DNA of 35,198 nt, from the NCBI GenBank assembly GCA_002402825.1, contig DHGP01000018.1, positions 107,530 to 142,727 of the forward strand, read 5' to 3'. Under the pieces are notes generated by a model. That model searched no databases. It had not been told where the DNA came from and saw only the letters and a program-made list of their open reading frames with translations. Shown here piece by piece: positions 24,557-30,507 of the stretch. Every line of letters begins with the position of its first letter. The stretch's first letter is position 1. The position numbers and the translations under genes are program-made. The DNA is from Firmicutes bacterium UBA4795 (GTDB taxonomy: Bacteria > Bacillota > Desulfotomaculia > Desulfotomaculales > Nap2-2B).

Positions 24557-26128
24557 ATGAAGGTAGAAAATTTAACCCCGTTAGTTTTAAAGGAAACAGA
24601 AAATAAAGAGTTATGGAACAATGATGTACATATTAAAAATGCCCAAATGGGTACGTTTTATCAGATACTAAACGCAAGCCTGTCGATATGTTCAAAGCAA
24701 GAAAACATTGCCGCTGGTGAAGAATCCTGGGAAGCTGTAAAAAATATGCTGCCTGAAGAAACCCAAAATTACGTGGCTAAAGCAATAAAATTAAAAGAAT
24801 ATCCTAACCTTAAAGAAAACTTATCCAACAACCAACAACCAACGACCACTGACCATTTTGCCTGGGCGGCTAAGGTCACGGGTCTTCCAGAAACCCTTAT
24901 TATTGCCGTAGGACAAGTGGAATCTGGCTTAAGGCATATTAACCCGCGAACAGGTCAGGTTATTAAAAGCCCGGCTGGTGCTTTAGGTATAATGCAGCTT
25001 ATGCCGGCTACCGCTAAGGAATTAGGGGTAAATGTTTACGAGCAGGCGGAAAATATTTTAGGGGGAGCAAAATACCTGGCTCAAGCATGGCAAAAATTCC
25101 ACGGCAAGTTAGAGCTGGTCTTAGCTGGTTATAACGCGGGGATTAACCGGGTAAAAAAGGCTGTTCAGATTGCTGGTGAAGAATCCTGGGAAGCTGTAAA
25201 AAATATGTTACCTAAAGAAACCCAAAATTACGTGGCTAAAGCAATGACCCTTTTGGATAAGCTGGAAAAGAAAGGGTTGAATAAGTTAAATAATATGGAA
25301 ACGCCCGAAGGCCCATTAGAAATCAAGCTAGCGCTTGAAAGTAGCCCTTTAAAATTAAAAGAGACCCCTAAAAACCTACCCGATATACAGTCGGGACTAG
25401 AAAGCAATCTTTTAAAATTTCCTCAGTTAAAAGAAATTTTTTCTCCACAAAATCTTCTTTTAGATAAAGCAATGGTTTTAATAACAAATCAAGAGCAGGG
25501 AAGAGGACAAAATAATTATACTCAAGGAAGGTGGCATTCAGAGCAACCATACACCCCGCAAAACTTTAAAACGAAGGAGGTGAATTTAAATTTATTAACA
25601 GGTGAGGAAAATTTTATTTTTACTGCTTTAGGGCAGGCAAAATCCGGTTTATTTCAAATTAACCGTCCAGCTTCTTTGCCCGTAGAGATGTTAAATTTAA
25701 CGCCTTTACTGCCTTCAATTTTATTTTCGATTATACAAAATATGCCTTTTAATGCTGAAAAAACGATAATTAAACTTAATTTAACGCCAGAAAACCTTGG
25801 TCCGTTGGCTATTAAAATAACCAAACAAGAAGACAAGTTAACAATTCATTTTTATACCACCAGCCATAGCGTTAAAGAAATAATTGAAGCCTCTTTTCCT
25901 CAGTTAAAGGAAGCTCTTTTCCAGCAAAATTTTCTTTTAGACGAAGCGATGGTTTTGATAATGAACCAAGAACAAGAAAAGGGACAAAATAATTATACTC
26001 AAGGAAGGTGGCATTCAGAGCAACCATACACCCCGCAAAACTTTAAAACGAAGGAGGTGGATTTAAATTTATTAACTGACGAAGAAAATTCTATCCCTAG
26101 CGTTACAAGAGTTAATTATTGGATTTAA
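24557..26128 (+). CDS. fliK: SLT lytic transglycosylase-FliK hook-length protein fusion
   Basis: 523 residues in one uninterrupted frame in the fliK position between fliJ and flgD. The first half is a lytic transglycosylase SLT domain (about 99-230). The catalytic Glu122 lies in GQVESG, followed by GIMQLMPATAKELG (144-157), AGYNAG (190-195) and the closing SWEAVKNMLPKETQNYVAKA. The second half has the FliK C-terminal hook domain (about 403-470): IKLNLTPENLGPLAIKI ... FYTTSHSVKEIIEASFPQLKEALFQQNF. FliK measures hook length and switches export specificity; SLT domains cut peptidoglycan glycan strands. The protein contains two long-range internal duplications. The ATG at 24557 is preferred over 24503, which would overlap fliJ and has no ribosome binding site. 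No signal peptide, so the SLT domain would reach the wall through the flagellar export channel. The fusion could be ancestral or recent. Confidence 0.85.
   Translation: MKVENLTPLVLKETENKELWNNDVHIKNAQMGTFYQILNASLSICSKQENIAAGEESWEAVKNMLPEETQNYVAKAIKLKEYPNLKENLSNNQQPTTTDHFAWAAKVTGLPETLIIAVGQVESGLRHINPRTGQVIKSPAGALGIMQLMPATAKELGVNVYEQAENILGGAKYLAQAWQKFHGKLELVLAGYNAGINRVKKAVQIAGEESWEAVKNMLPKETQNYVAKAMTLLDKLEKKGLNKLNNMETPEGPLEIKLALESSPLKLKETPKNLPDIQSGLESNLLKFPQLKEIFSPQNLLLDKAMVLITNQEQGRGQNNYTQGRWHSEQPYTPQNFKTKEVNLNLLTGEENFIFTALGQAKSGLFQINRPASLPVEMLNLTPLLPSILFSIIQNMPFNAEKTIIKLNLTPENLGPLAIKITKQEDKLTIHFYTTSHSVKEIIEASFPQLKEALFQQNFLLDEAMVLIMNQEQEKGQNNYTQGRWHSEQPYTPQNFKTKEVDLNLLTDEENSIPSVTRVNYWI
24713..24786 (+). 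repeat. Repeat A, copy 1 (displaced copy of SLT-domain tail)
   Basis: 74 nt matching 25172-25245 with 3 mismatches seen by eye. It encodes AGEESWEAVKNMLPEETQNY (residues 53-72) and on to residue 77, ahead of the SLT domain where this segment does not belong. Confidence 0.95.
24825..24854 (+). repeat. CAACCAACAACC-type low-complexity tract inside the fused gene
   Basis: Thirty bases built of CCAAC, AACCA and CGACCA units encode the NNQQPTTTD linker just before the SLT domain. A similar CCAACGACCAACGAC string occurs in the spacer at 26972-26986, so this coding tract looks like former intergenic repeat sequence. Confidence 0.5.
25172..25245 (+). repeat. Repeat A, copy 2 (native end of SLT domain)
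   Basis: Partner of 24713-24786, 459 nt (153 codons) away in the same frame. It encodes the conserved closing part of the SLT domain (SWEAVKNMLPKETQNYVAKA). Confidence 0.95.
25418..25612 (+). repeat. Repeat B, copy 1 (displaced copy of FliK-domain tail)
   Basis: 195 nt with the same length and frame as 25895-26089. A 78-nt core (25505-25582) is identical in both copies, while the first 87 nt differ at about a quarter of positions. It encodes FPQLKEIFSPQNLLLDKAMV and continues into GRWHSEQPYTPQNFKTKEV, ahead of the FliK hook domain. Confidence 0.95.
25895..26089 (+). repeat. Repeat B, copy 2 (native end of FliK hook domain)
   Basis: Partner of 25418-25612, 477 nt (159 codons) away. Its first part is the real C-terminal helix and strand of the hook domain (FPQLKEALFQQNFLLDEAMV). 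It then runs into the same GRWHSEQPYTPQNFKTKEV tail; the identical core is 25982-26059. Confidence 0.95.
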
Positions 26129-26141
26129 AAGGAGGGGTAAA

Positions 26142-26549
26142 ATGTCAATTACACCAATTGTTTCTGAATTTAATTACGTTCAGGAAAATAAGCAACCAAA
26201 GACAAATGATAATTTGTTAACTAAAGATGCTTTCTTAAAGCTTATGCTGGCTCAACTTACCCATCAGGACCCTTTAAACCCCCAAGACAGCAGCACATTT
26301 CTTAATCAGTTAGCCCAGTTAACCCAACTAGAACAAATAATCAATTTAAATGCAGGGCTAGATAATCTACTAAGAACACAAGCATATACCCAAGCCATTA
26401 CTTTAGTGGGCCGGCAGGTAAAAATCAAGCTTTCTAACGGAAGTGAGATAGAAGGGGTGGTAGAAAAAGTAACCTTTCAAAATGATCAGGCCAATGTGGT
26501 TGTGGGTAACGAGGTTTATCCTTTAACAGAGGTGATAGAGGTAAAGTAA
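26142..26549 (+). CDS. flgD: Flagellar hook assembly protein FlgD
   Basis: 135 residues. FlgD is the scaffold (cap) for hook polymerisation. The conserved N-terminal region is LLTKDAFLKLMLAQLTHQDPLNPQDSSTFLNQLAQLTQLEQI (about 25-66). The short C-terminal part (LVGRQVKIKLSNGSEIEGVVEKVTFQNDQANVVVGNEVYPLTEVIEVK) replaces the larger tudor/FnIII domains of enterobacterial FlgD, as is usual in Firmicutes. AAGGAGGGG precedes the ATG. It follows the fliK-like gene by 13 nt. Confidence 0.94.
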   Translation: MSITPIVSEFNYVQENKQPKTNDNLLTKDAFLKLMLAQLTHQDPLNPQDSSTFLNQLAQLTQLEQIINLNAGLDNLLRTQAYTQAITLVGRQVKIKLSNGSEIEGVVEKVTFQNDQANVVVGNEVYPLTEVIEVK

Positions 26550-26567
26550 TTACGGAGGTATTAATCT

Positions 26568-26948
26568 ATGGTAAATAAAGTCGGTAGCCTGTCCTATATT
26601 CCTGATGAAAAACCAAAGTCCCAAATTAAGGAACAAAAGCAAACATCGGGTTTGTTTCAAGTAGTCTTACATCAACATTTGCTGCAACGGGAAAATGTCA
26701 AACTTTCAGCACACGCCCAACAGCGTTTGGTTCAAAGAAATATTCATTTAGCAGAGGCAGACTGGGATAAAATAAATAACGCCGTGAATCAGGCCCAAGC
26801 AAAAGGAGTACGTGATTCGCTTTTGCTTTACCATGATTTAGCCCTGGTAGCAAGTATAAAAAATCGTACTATTGTTACAGCTTTAGACAAAGAGGCCATG
26901 GTTAACCATGTTTTTACTAATATTGATGGGGCAGTAATTATTAAGTAA
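26568..26948 (+). CDS. TIGR02530-type flagellar operon protein
   Basis: 126 residues. The core LSAHAQQRLVQRNIHLAEADWDKINNAVNQAQAKGVRDSLLLYHDLALVASIKNRTIVTALDKE matches the small conserved protein found between flgD and the hook gene in Firmicute fla operons (TIGR02530 family). Its exact role is unknown; a hook-assembly or regulatory function is likely from its fixed position. CGGAGGT precedes the ATG by a normal distance. Confidence 0.85.
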   Translation: MVNKVGSLSYIPDEKPKSQIKEQKQTSGLFQVVLHQHLLQRENVKLSAHAQQRLVQRNIHLAEADWDKINNAVNQAQAKGVRDSLLLYHDLALVASIKNRTIVTALDKEAMVNHVFTNIDGAVIIK

Positions 26949-27063
26949 AAGCAAAGACCGGCTGGACCTTTCCAACGACCAACGACTATAAGGAGGCCGA
27001 CAGGTTGTTGAACGACTGAAAACAACCACTTACTAAATCATATTTTAAAGGAGGTCAATTTTA
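26949..27063 (+). other. Spacer before flgE with weak hairpin and repeat-like tract
   Basis: 115 nt. It contains CCAACGACCAACGAC (26972-26986), a 7-bp inverted repeat GGTTGTT/AACAACC (27003-27009 and 27021-27027, 11-nt loop), and the strong flgE ribosome binding site AAAGGAGGTC. No open frame of note. Confidence 0.5.
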
Positions 27064-27894
27064 ATGATCAGGTCACTTTATGCCGGCGTTTCCGGTATGC
27101 GTAACCATCAAATTCGAATGGATGTAGTAGGTAATAATATTGCTAATGTAAATACCATCGGTTTTAAAGCTGGTCGCGTTAATTTTCAAGACCTTTTCAG
27201 CCAACAAATACGCTTTGCCACCGGAGCGGAAGAGCCCCCTTATCGTTACCCCTCACAAGTAGGTACAGGGGTGACGGTCGGCAGCATTCAAAACTTATTT
27301 GACCAGGGAGGTTTACAGGTAACGAACAGAATATTAGATGTGGCCATTGAAGGAAATGGTTTTTTCATGCTTAAAGACCCTGGGAAAGAAGGATACATTT
27401 ACTATACCCGTAATGGGAACTTTACCTTGGATAAAGAGGGCTACCTGGTAAGTTTAGAAGGATACCGGGTTTTAGACGAAGGTGGGGCTGAAATAGCTGC
27501 GGTAGATATAGAAGCAGGTCAGCAAATTGTAAGCATAGAAAAAAATGGCAGCATTACAGTTTTAAATCCTGATGGCACCGTAAAAACTTTAGGCGTAATT
27601 GGTTTGGCTAACATCATAAACCCAGAAAGTATGGAAAAGGTTGGTAATAATACCTACCGCCCTACTATTACTACTGGAGGATTTAGTGATTTTGCCACCC
27701 CAATAAATCCAGGTAGTCCTGGAGGAGAAGGTGGTCAGGGGAAATTAGAAGCAGGTTACCTGGAAATGTCTAATGTTGACTTAACTAACGAGTTTGCTAA
27801 TTTAATTACCACCCAAAGAGGCTATCAGTCTAATGCTCGAGTAATTACCACTTCTGATGAAATGCTGCGTGACGTAATTGATCTGAAACGGTAA
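27064..27894 (+). CDS. flgE: Flagellar hook protein FlgE (FlgE/FlgG family)
   Basis: 276 residues. It has the rod/hook N-terminal signature MIRSLYAGVSGMRNHQIRMDVVGNNIANVNTIGFKAGRVNFQDL, the central ILDVAIEGNGFFML ... YTRNGNFTLDKEGYL motif, and the C-terminal LEMSNVDLTNEFANLITTQRGYQSNARVITTSDEML. By sequence it could be named FlgG or a short FlgE; its place right after flgD and the TIGR02530 gene marks it as the hook protein, as in other Firmicutes. The stop codon lies within a perfect palindrome. Confidence 0.88.
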   Translation: MIRSLYAGVSGMRNHQIRMDVVGNNIANVNTIGFKAGRVNFQDLFSQQIRFATGAEEPPYRYPSQVGTGVTVGSIQNLFDQGGLQVTNRILDVAIEGNGFFMLKDPGKEGYIYYTRNGNFTLDKEGYLVSLEGYRVLDEGGAEIAAVDIEAGQQIVSIEKNGSITVLNPDGTVKTLGVIGLANIINPESMEKVGNNTYRPTITTGGFSDFATPINPGSPGGEGGQGKLEAGYLEMSNVDLTNEFANLITTQRGYQSNARVITTSDEMLRDVIDLKR

Positions 27895-27919
27895 GGGCGT
27901 TAAATTTAACGCCCTTACC
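27890..27919 (+). repeat. 30-bp perfect palindrome over the flgE stop codon
   Basis: The sequence reads the same on both strands; each half is GGTAAGGGCGTTAAA. The flgE TAA is at 27892-27894. As RNA it would form a strong hairpin. No U-run follows, so it is not a typical terminator; it could stabilise the upstream mRNA end or bind a dimeric protein. Confidence 0.85.
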
Positions 27920-27932
27920 TAGGAGAGTGAGT

Positions 27933-28023
27933 CACCCCCACCCTAACCCTCCCCCATCAAGGGGGAGGGGAAAAAAGGGTCCTTAATCCTCCCCCTATAA
28001 GGGGGGAGGGGAGGGTGGGGGTG
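27933..28023 (+). repeat. GC-rich inverted-repeat element, copy 2 (flgE-fliL gap)
   Basis: The most complete copy. Perfect 12-bp terminal inverted repeats CACCCCCACCCT (27933-27944) and AGGGTGGGGGTG (28012-28023) enclose two hairpins (CCCTCCCCC/GGGGGAGGG and CCTCCCCC/GGGGGAGG types). It is non-coding and ends 19 nt before the fliL ATG. Confidence 0.88.
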
Positions 28024-28042
28024 AATTTAAGAGGTGAATTAA

Positions 28043-28561
28043 ATGGCCCGCCGCCAAAAAGAACAAAATAAAAAACAAGATATAACGGAAGAAAAACAAA
28101 AACCAACAAGAAATAAGTTATTTTTAGTTGTGGGTCTTATTTTATTCTTTTTTATAGCTGGAATAGCCAGTTTTTTATATTTTGACCATAACGAAAAAAA
28201 TAAAATAACCGGTAATGAAAAAGCAAAGGAAAGTGCCTTTGCCGGGGAAAAAAAGGAAGAAGAAGCTTTTAGTTTACCATCAATTGTGGTAAATTTGGCC
28301 GGGTCGAGTGAGCATTATGTACGGGTTACCTGCGTTTTGGTTTTCCCTAAAAGTGATAAAAAGTTAGCCCAGGAATTAGAAGAGAAAAACTACATTTTAT
28401 GTGATGCCTTAATTAAAACTTTACGTGGTAAAAAAGCAGAGGAAATCCAAAAAGACCCAGCCGCAAAAAAATTAAAGGATGATTTACAGCAGGCCATAAA
28501 TAAACAGTTATTTTCAGGCAAAGTTACCGGTATTTATTTTACTGAGTTATTAGTGCAATAA
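28043..28561 (+). CDS. fliL: Flagellar basal body-associated protein FliL
   Basis: 172 residues. FliL is a single-pass membrane protein that surrounds the stator and supports torque. There is a basic cytoplasmic N-terminus, one membrane helix at about 25-46 (LFLVVGLILFFFIAGIASFLYF), a charged linker, and the extracytoplasmic domain PSIVVNLAGSSEHYVRVTCVLVF ... NKQLFSGKVTGIYFTELLVQ with the typical closing F-t-e-l-l-V-Q. AAGAGGTG lies before the ATG. It is separated from flgE by the palindrome and repeat element. Confidence 0.92.
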   Translation: MARRQKEQNKKQDITEEKQKPTRNKLFLVVGLILFFFIAGIASFLYFDHNEKNKITGNEKAKESAFAGEKKEEEAFSLPSIVVNLAGSSEHYVRVTCVLVFPKSDKKLAQELEEKNYILCDALIKTLRGKKAEEIQKDPAAKKLKDDLQQAINKQLFSGKVTGIYFTELLVQ

Positions 28562-28586
28562 ACAGCAAAAAGGACGTAAATTGTAG

Positions 28587-28946
28587 ATGACTGAAGCTGA
28601 AATTGAAGAATTTTTAAGGGGATTAAATGAAAATAATCTTACGGTAAAAAAAGTTAAATTTCCAGAGTTAAACAAAACCTTTGCTTCTTCTGAGATGAAG
28701 GTAAGTTTAAAACATTTAAATGATGTTAAGGTAACTATTACGGCTGAGCTTGGTAGCACTGTTTTAAAAGGACAGGAAATTTTAGACCTTAGAGAAGGTA
28801 AATTAATTATTTTAAATAAAGTAGTTGGTGAACAAGTAGATTTATATATTAACAACCAGCGATTTGCCAAAGGAGAAGTTTTGGTTATAGGAGATATATT
28901 TGCTATTCGGATTAGTTCTATTTACCCAGCGCCAGATAAAGTTTAA
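28587..28946 (+). CDS. fliN: Flagellar motor switch protein FliN
   Basis: 119 residues with a single SpoA (C-ring) domain at about 40-112: LNDVKVTITAELGSTVLKGQEILDLREGKLIILNKVVGEQVDLYINNQRFAKGEVLVIGDIFAIRISSI. FliN forms the lower C ring and binds FliH-FliI. There is no CheC-like phosphatase part, so it is FliN rather than FliY, and no FliM is encoded next to it. It lies 25 nt after fliL. Confidence 0.88.
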   Translation: MTEAEIEEFLRGLNENNLTVKKVKFPELNKTFASSEMKVSLKHLNDVKVTITAELGSTVLKGQEILDLREGKLIILNKVVGEQVDLYINNQRFAKGEVLVIGDIFAIRISSIYPAPDKV

Positions 28947-28973
28947 GAAGAGATAGTTTGAGGTGAATAGCTA

Positions 28974-29345
28974 GTGGGGGAAAGTCAACTTTTTTTAATT
29001 GTTTTAAAATTAATCGTAGCCTTAATTTTTGTTCTGGTTTTGGTTTATTTTTCCCTTCGTTTTGGTTTTGCCAGATTTTATGCCCCAGAAAGCAGGGCTA
29101 GCCGCATGAAAGTAATTGATCAACTTTATCTGGCGCCAAAAACATTATTAATTTTAGTCCAGGTAGGAGAAGAATATTTTTTGCTTGCTTCCTCACAAGG
29201 ACAGGTTAATGCAATTAAGGAACTGGCTAAAGAGCCAATGGTTTTGGAAAAAGAAAAAATGGAAAAACAATTCATTTTAAGGACTAACCCTTTTTTTACC
29301 CGGCTCTTTTCCAAACAAAGTTTTATCTGGCGGAAAGGAAAGTAA
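28974..29345 (+). CDS. fliO: Flagellar biosynthetic protein FliO
   Basis: 123 residues. FliO is a small bitopic membrane protein that helps assemble the FliP ring of the export gate. One membrane helix (about 6-28, LFLIVLKLIVALIFVLVLVYFSL) is followed by the conserved cytoplasmic domain MKVIDQLYLAPKTLLILVQVGEEYFLLASSQGQVNAIKEL. Translation starts at GTG with GAGGTGA upstream. It is followed at 2 nt by fliP. Confidence 0.88.
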   Translation: MGESQLFLIVLKLIVALIFVLVLVYFSLRFGFARFYAPESRASRMKVIDQLYLAPKTLLILVQVGEEYFLLASSQGQVNAIKELAKEPMVLEKEKMEKQFILRTNPFFTRLFSKQSFIWRKGK

Positions 29346-29347
29346 GC

Positions 29348-30127
29348 ATGTTTTGGCGGGGGAAAAAAGGTTTTATTCTTTTAATTTTCATTTTATGCTT
29401 TATGGTTTGTTTTTTTCTATACCTGCCACCAGAAAGTAACGCACAGCCAATACCAGTGCCAGATATAAATATACGGGTGGGACAAGCGGCTACACCCCAA
29501 CAAATAGTTGATAGCGTTAAGCTATTAGTTTTATTTGCTTCGCTTTCGCTCCTGCCGGCGTTTTTAGTCATCCTGACTTCTTTTACGCGGATAATCGTGG
29601 TTTTGTCTATTCTGCGCAGTGCTTTAGGAACCCAGCAAACTCCACCTAATCAGGTTTTAATAGGATTGGCTCTTTTTTTAACTATTTTCATTATGGCTCC
29701 TGTTTATCAGGAGATTGACCGTCAGGCGATAAAGCCGTACCTGGCTAACAATCTTAATCAGGAGCAGGCTCTCACGGCGGCCGAAGTTCCTTTGCGTAGT
29801 TTTATGCTCAAACAAACCAGAGAAAAAGACCTGGCCTTGTTTGTTAACCTGGCAAAAATTGAAAGACCTCGCAATCAACAAACAGTACCAATGCGGGTAG
29901 TTATCCCAGCCTTTATTATAAGTGAATTAAAAACTGCTTTTCAAATTGGTTTTTTGCTTTATATACCTTTTTTAATTATTGATATGGTAGTAGCCGGTAT
30001 TCTTATGTCTATGGGTATGTTTATGCTGCCGCCTATTATGATTTCGCTTCCTTTTAAACTATTATTGTTTGTTATGATAGATGGCTGGTATTTGGTGATC
30101 AAATCTTTAATGGAAACTTTTCGTTAA
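29348..30127 (+). CDS. fliP: Flagellar export gate protein FliP
   Basis: 259 residues. FliP is the main subunit of the FliP5FliQ4FliR1 export channel. An N-terminal hydrophobic signal (FILLIFILCFMVCFFLYL) is followed by LLVLFASLSLLPAFLVILTSFTRIIVVLSILRSALGTQQTPPNQVLIGLALFLTIFIMAP. The C-terminal part has PAFIISELKTAFQIGFLLYIPFLIIDMVVAGILMSMGMFMLPP. These are the two FliP signatures. Length is normal. Confidence 0.96.
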   Translation: MFWRGKKGFILLIFILCFMVCFFLYLPPESNAQPIPVPDINIRVGQAATPQQIVDSVKLLVLFASLSLLPAFLVILTSFTRIIVVLSILRSALGTQQTPPNQVLIGLALFLTIFIMAPVYQEIDRQAIKPYLANNLNQEQALTAAEVPLRSFMLKQTREKDLALFVNLAKIERPRNQQTVPMRVVIPAFIISELKTAFQIGFLLYIPFLIIDMVVAGILMSMGMFMLPPIMISLPFKLLLFVMIDGWYLVIKSLMETFR

Positions 30128-30148
30128 AAAGAAGGGCGGGACACAAAA

Positions 30149-30418
30149 ATGACGGATGCGTTTGTTTTGGAAGTAGCCCGACATGCGGTATGGATAATTT
30201 TACTGATTTCTTTGCCCATCTTAGGAGCAGGTTTAATTGTTGGGTTGGTAATAAGTATACTTCAAGCGGCTACCCAGATTCAAGAACAGACCCTAACTTT
30301 TGTTCCCAAGCTAATTGTTACTTTTTTAGTTATGGTTCTTTTATTACCCTGGATTATGCACCTAATGGGCAATTATACCGTAGAACTTTATAGTAAATGG
30401 CCTGGCTTAATGCGTTAG
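30149..30418 (+). CDS. fliQ: Flagellar export gate protein FliQ
   Basis: 89 residues, two membrane helices. The motifs LISLPILGAGLIVGLVISILQAATQIQEQTLTFVPKLI and the closing second helix are diagnostic. The ATG lies 21 nt after fliP. The gap to fliR is 89 nt and contains a GC-rich inverted-repeat element. Confidence 0.95.
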   Translation: MTDAFVLEVARHAVWIILLISLPILGAGLIVGLVISILQAATQIQEQTLTFVPKLIVTFLVMVLLLPWIMHLMGNYTVELYSKWPGLMR

Positions 30419-30428
30419 TAAGTTGTTT

Positions 30429-30478
30429 CACCCCCACCCTAACCCTCCCCCTCATAGGGGGAGGGAAGGGTGGGGGTG
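30429..30478 (+). repeat. GC-rich inverted-repeat element, copy 3 (fliQ-fliR gap)
   Basis: A compact 50-bp copy: the same 12-bp terminal inverted repeats (30429-30440 and 30467-30478) around one hairpin (CCCTCCCCC/GGGGGAGGG with a TCATA-type loop). It has the same orientation as copies 1 and 2 and precedes the fliR ribosome binding site. Confidence 0.88.
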
Positions 30479-30507
30479 GCTCCTATTGGTTTTTAAGAGG
30501 TGTAGAA

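Noticed and set aside
24557..26128. Two separate genes (slt and fliK) instead of one
   Set aside because: No stop codon or frame change occurs between the domains, and no start with a ribosome binding site was seen at the expected boundary near 25290.
28587..28946. Truncated FliM or FliY
   Set aside because: Only a SpoA domain is present, at normal FliN length, with no CheC-like part or FliM N-terminal motif.
24026..30478. CRISPR array from the C/G-rich repeats
   Set aside because: Only three copies, kilobases apart, each an inverted repeat with no regular spacers.
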